This document shows, in pieces, positions 5,235 to 5,520 of a stretch of DNA of 5,520 nucleotides. The first letter of the stretch is position 1; each line of letters starts with the position of its first letter. The position numbers and the translations under genes are program-made. The notes under the pieces were generated by a model, which was not told where the DNA came from, ran no database searches, and saw only the letters and a program-made list of their open reading frames with translations. This DNA is from Chitinophagaceae bacterium (GTDB lineage: Bacteria > Bacteroidota > Bacteroidia > Chitinophagales > Chitinophagaceae), in the NCBI GenBank assembly GCA_003489485.1, contig DNMB01000031.1:1-5520 (forward strand). The letters are read 5' to 3'.

Positions 5235-5520
5235 CTATAAATTGAACAGTCTTTGCAAAGAGGCCCAGCATTGCTTTCTTTCTTCTTTGTCGGTGGCAAG
5301 TTGTGTAAAATCTGGGGCGTGCATAAAGGTGCATCCTTTCCAAGCCTGCAACTGGTAGCGGGGAAAATCGACCGGTAGACCCAGTTGAGCTGGGGTCACA
5401 CCAAAGCAAAGCAGCATCCGTGGCGAAAAGAAACTAAGGAGCTCTTCTTGTTGTAGCTGCGGGTAGGTTGCGGTGTTGAAAACGGCCACATCCTCTAAGG
5501 TGAGTTTGCAAGCATTGAGC
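5235..5520 (-). CDS. Partial gene, C-terminal 94 residues; possible HolD (DNA polymerase III psi)-like protein
   Basis: The frame enters from the right edge as LNACKLTLEDVAVFN and ends at a TAG (5237-5235), so only the C-terminal part is visible. A GTG at 5489 is in frame, but the residues before it (LNACKLTLED) read as continuous protein, so it is probably an internal valine. Visible order: a short helix (KLTLEDVAVFN, 5-15), a helix with QLQQEELLSFF, a strand RMLLCFGV (about 38-45), then PVDFPRYQLQ, FMHAPDF, and a final helix ending WASLQRLFNL. This order of strand, a strand with 'APxLxxL', and then a charged helix with 'K..LW..L' is reminiscent of the C-terminal half of psi (HolD), which has a uracil-DNA-glycosylase-like fold. 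Similar uncharacterised proteins are, from memory, common in Bacteroidota. The gene is certain to be coding; the HolD link is a weak hypothesis. It is followed after 22 bases by rdgB. Confidence 0.78.
   Translation of the reverse strand, partial: LNACKLTLEDVAVFNTATYPQLQQEELLSFFSPRMLLCFGVTPAQLGLPVDFPRYQLQAWKGCTFMHAPDFTQLATDKEERKQCWASLQRLFNL

Noticed and set aside
5213..5299. N-terminal extension of rdgB to an upstream ATG
   Set aside because: The extra 29 residues do not resemble the family and would overlap the upstream gene; homology begins at the ATG at 5212.
1..5520. Mobile element, CRISPR array, tRNA or rRNA gene, or defence system
   Set aside because: No direct-repeat arrays, transposase or integrase motifs, terminal repeats or RNA-gene signatures were seen by eye; gene content is housekeeping plus small exported proteins.

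Overview
The window looks like an ordinary chromosomal segment of a Bacteroidota bacterium, most likely of the Flavobacteriia or a close relative. The reasons are a GLPGLI-type secreted protein, a ComA-family phosphosulfolactate synthase flanked by a TPR gene and a short (243-residue) aroE, weak or absent Shine-Dalgarno sequences, and promoters of the Bacteroidota type (TTTG, 19 bases, TAnnTTTG). Base composition is mid-range. The assignment rests on family recognition, not on a database search.

Layout: a secreted GLPGLI-like protein (14-658, +) converges on a small, very basic secreted protein of unknown function (668-1033, -). Between that small gene and the next one lies a 183-base divergent intergenic region. 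It holds an exact-consensus Bacteroidota promoter firing leftward, a near-perfect inverted repeat laid over both promoter boxes, and two A-tracts 10 bases apart just upstream. Rightward, a compact cluster encodes a TPR protein (1217-2632), a ComA-family synthase (2673-3440) and shikimate dehydrogenase AroE (3445-4176). The gaps are 40 and 4 bases, and comA carries its own promoter-like box. Converging on aroE is a leftward operon: a gene cut by the window edge with weak resemblance to the HolD (psi) subunit of DNA polymerase III (5235-5520), then rdgB/HAM1 NTP pyrophosphatase (4637-5212), then a hotdog acyl-CoA thioesterase (4198-4629). Its gaps are 22 and 7 bases.

Functionally, AroE serves aromatic amino acid synthesis, RdgB cleans the nucleotide pool, and the thioesterase hydrolyses acyl-CoAs. 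The ComA homologue would join sulfite to phosphoenolpyruvate, but no later step of coenzyme M or sulfolactate metabolism is in the window, so its end product is open. I found no mobile element, CRISPR array, rRNA or tRNA gene, or defence system, and nothing that makes a convincing undescribed multi-gene system. The parts most worth a second look are the promoter/dyad architecture at 1035-1092 with the small basic exported protein it drives, the HolD-like fragment at the right edge, and the role of ComA in this TPR-comA-aroE cluster.
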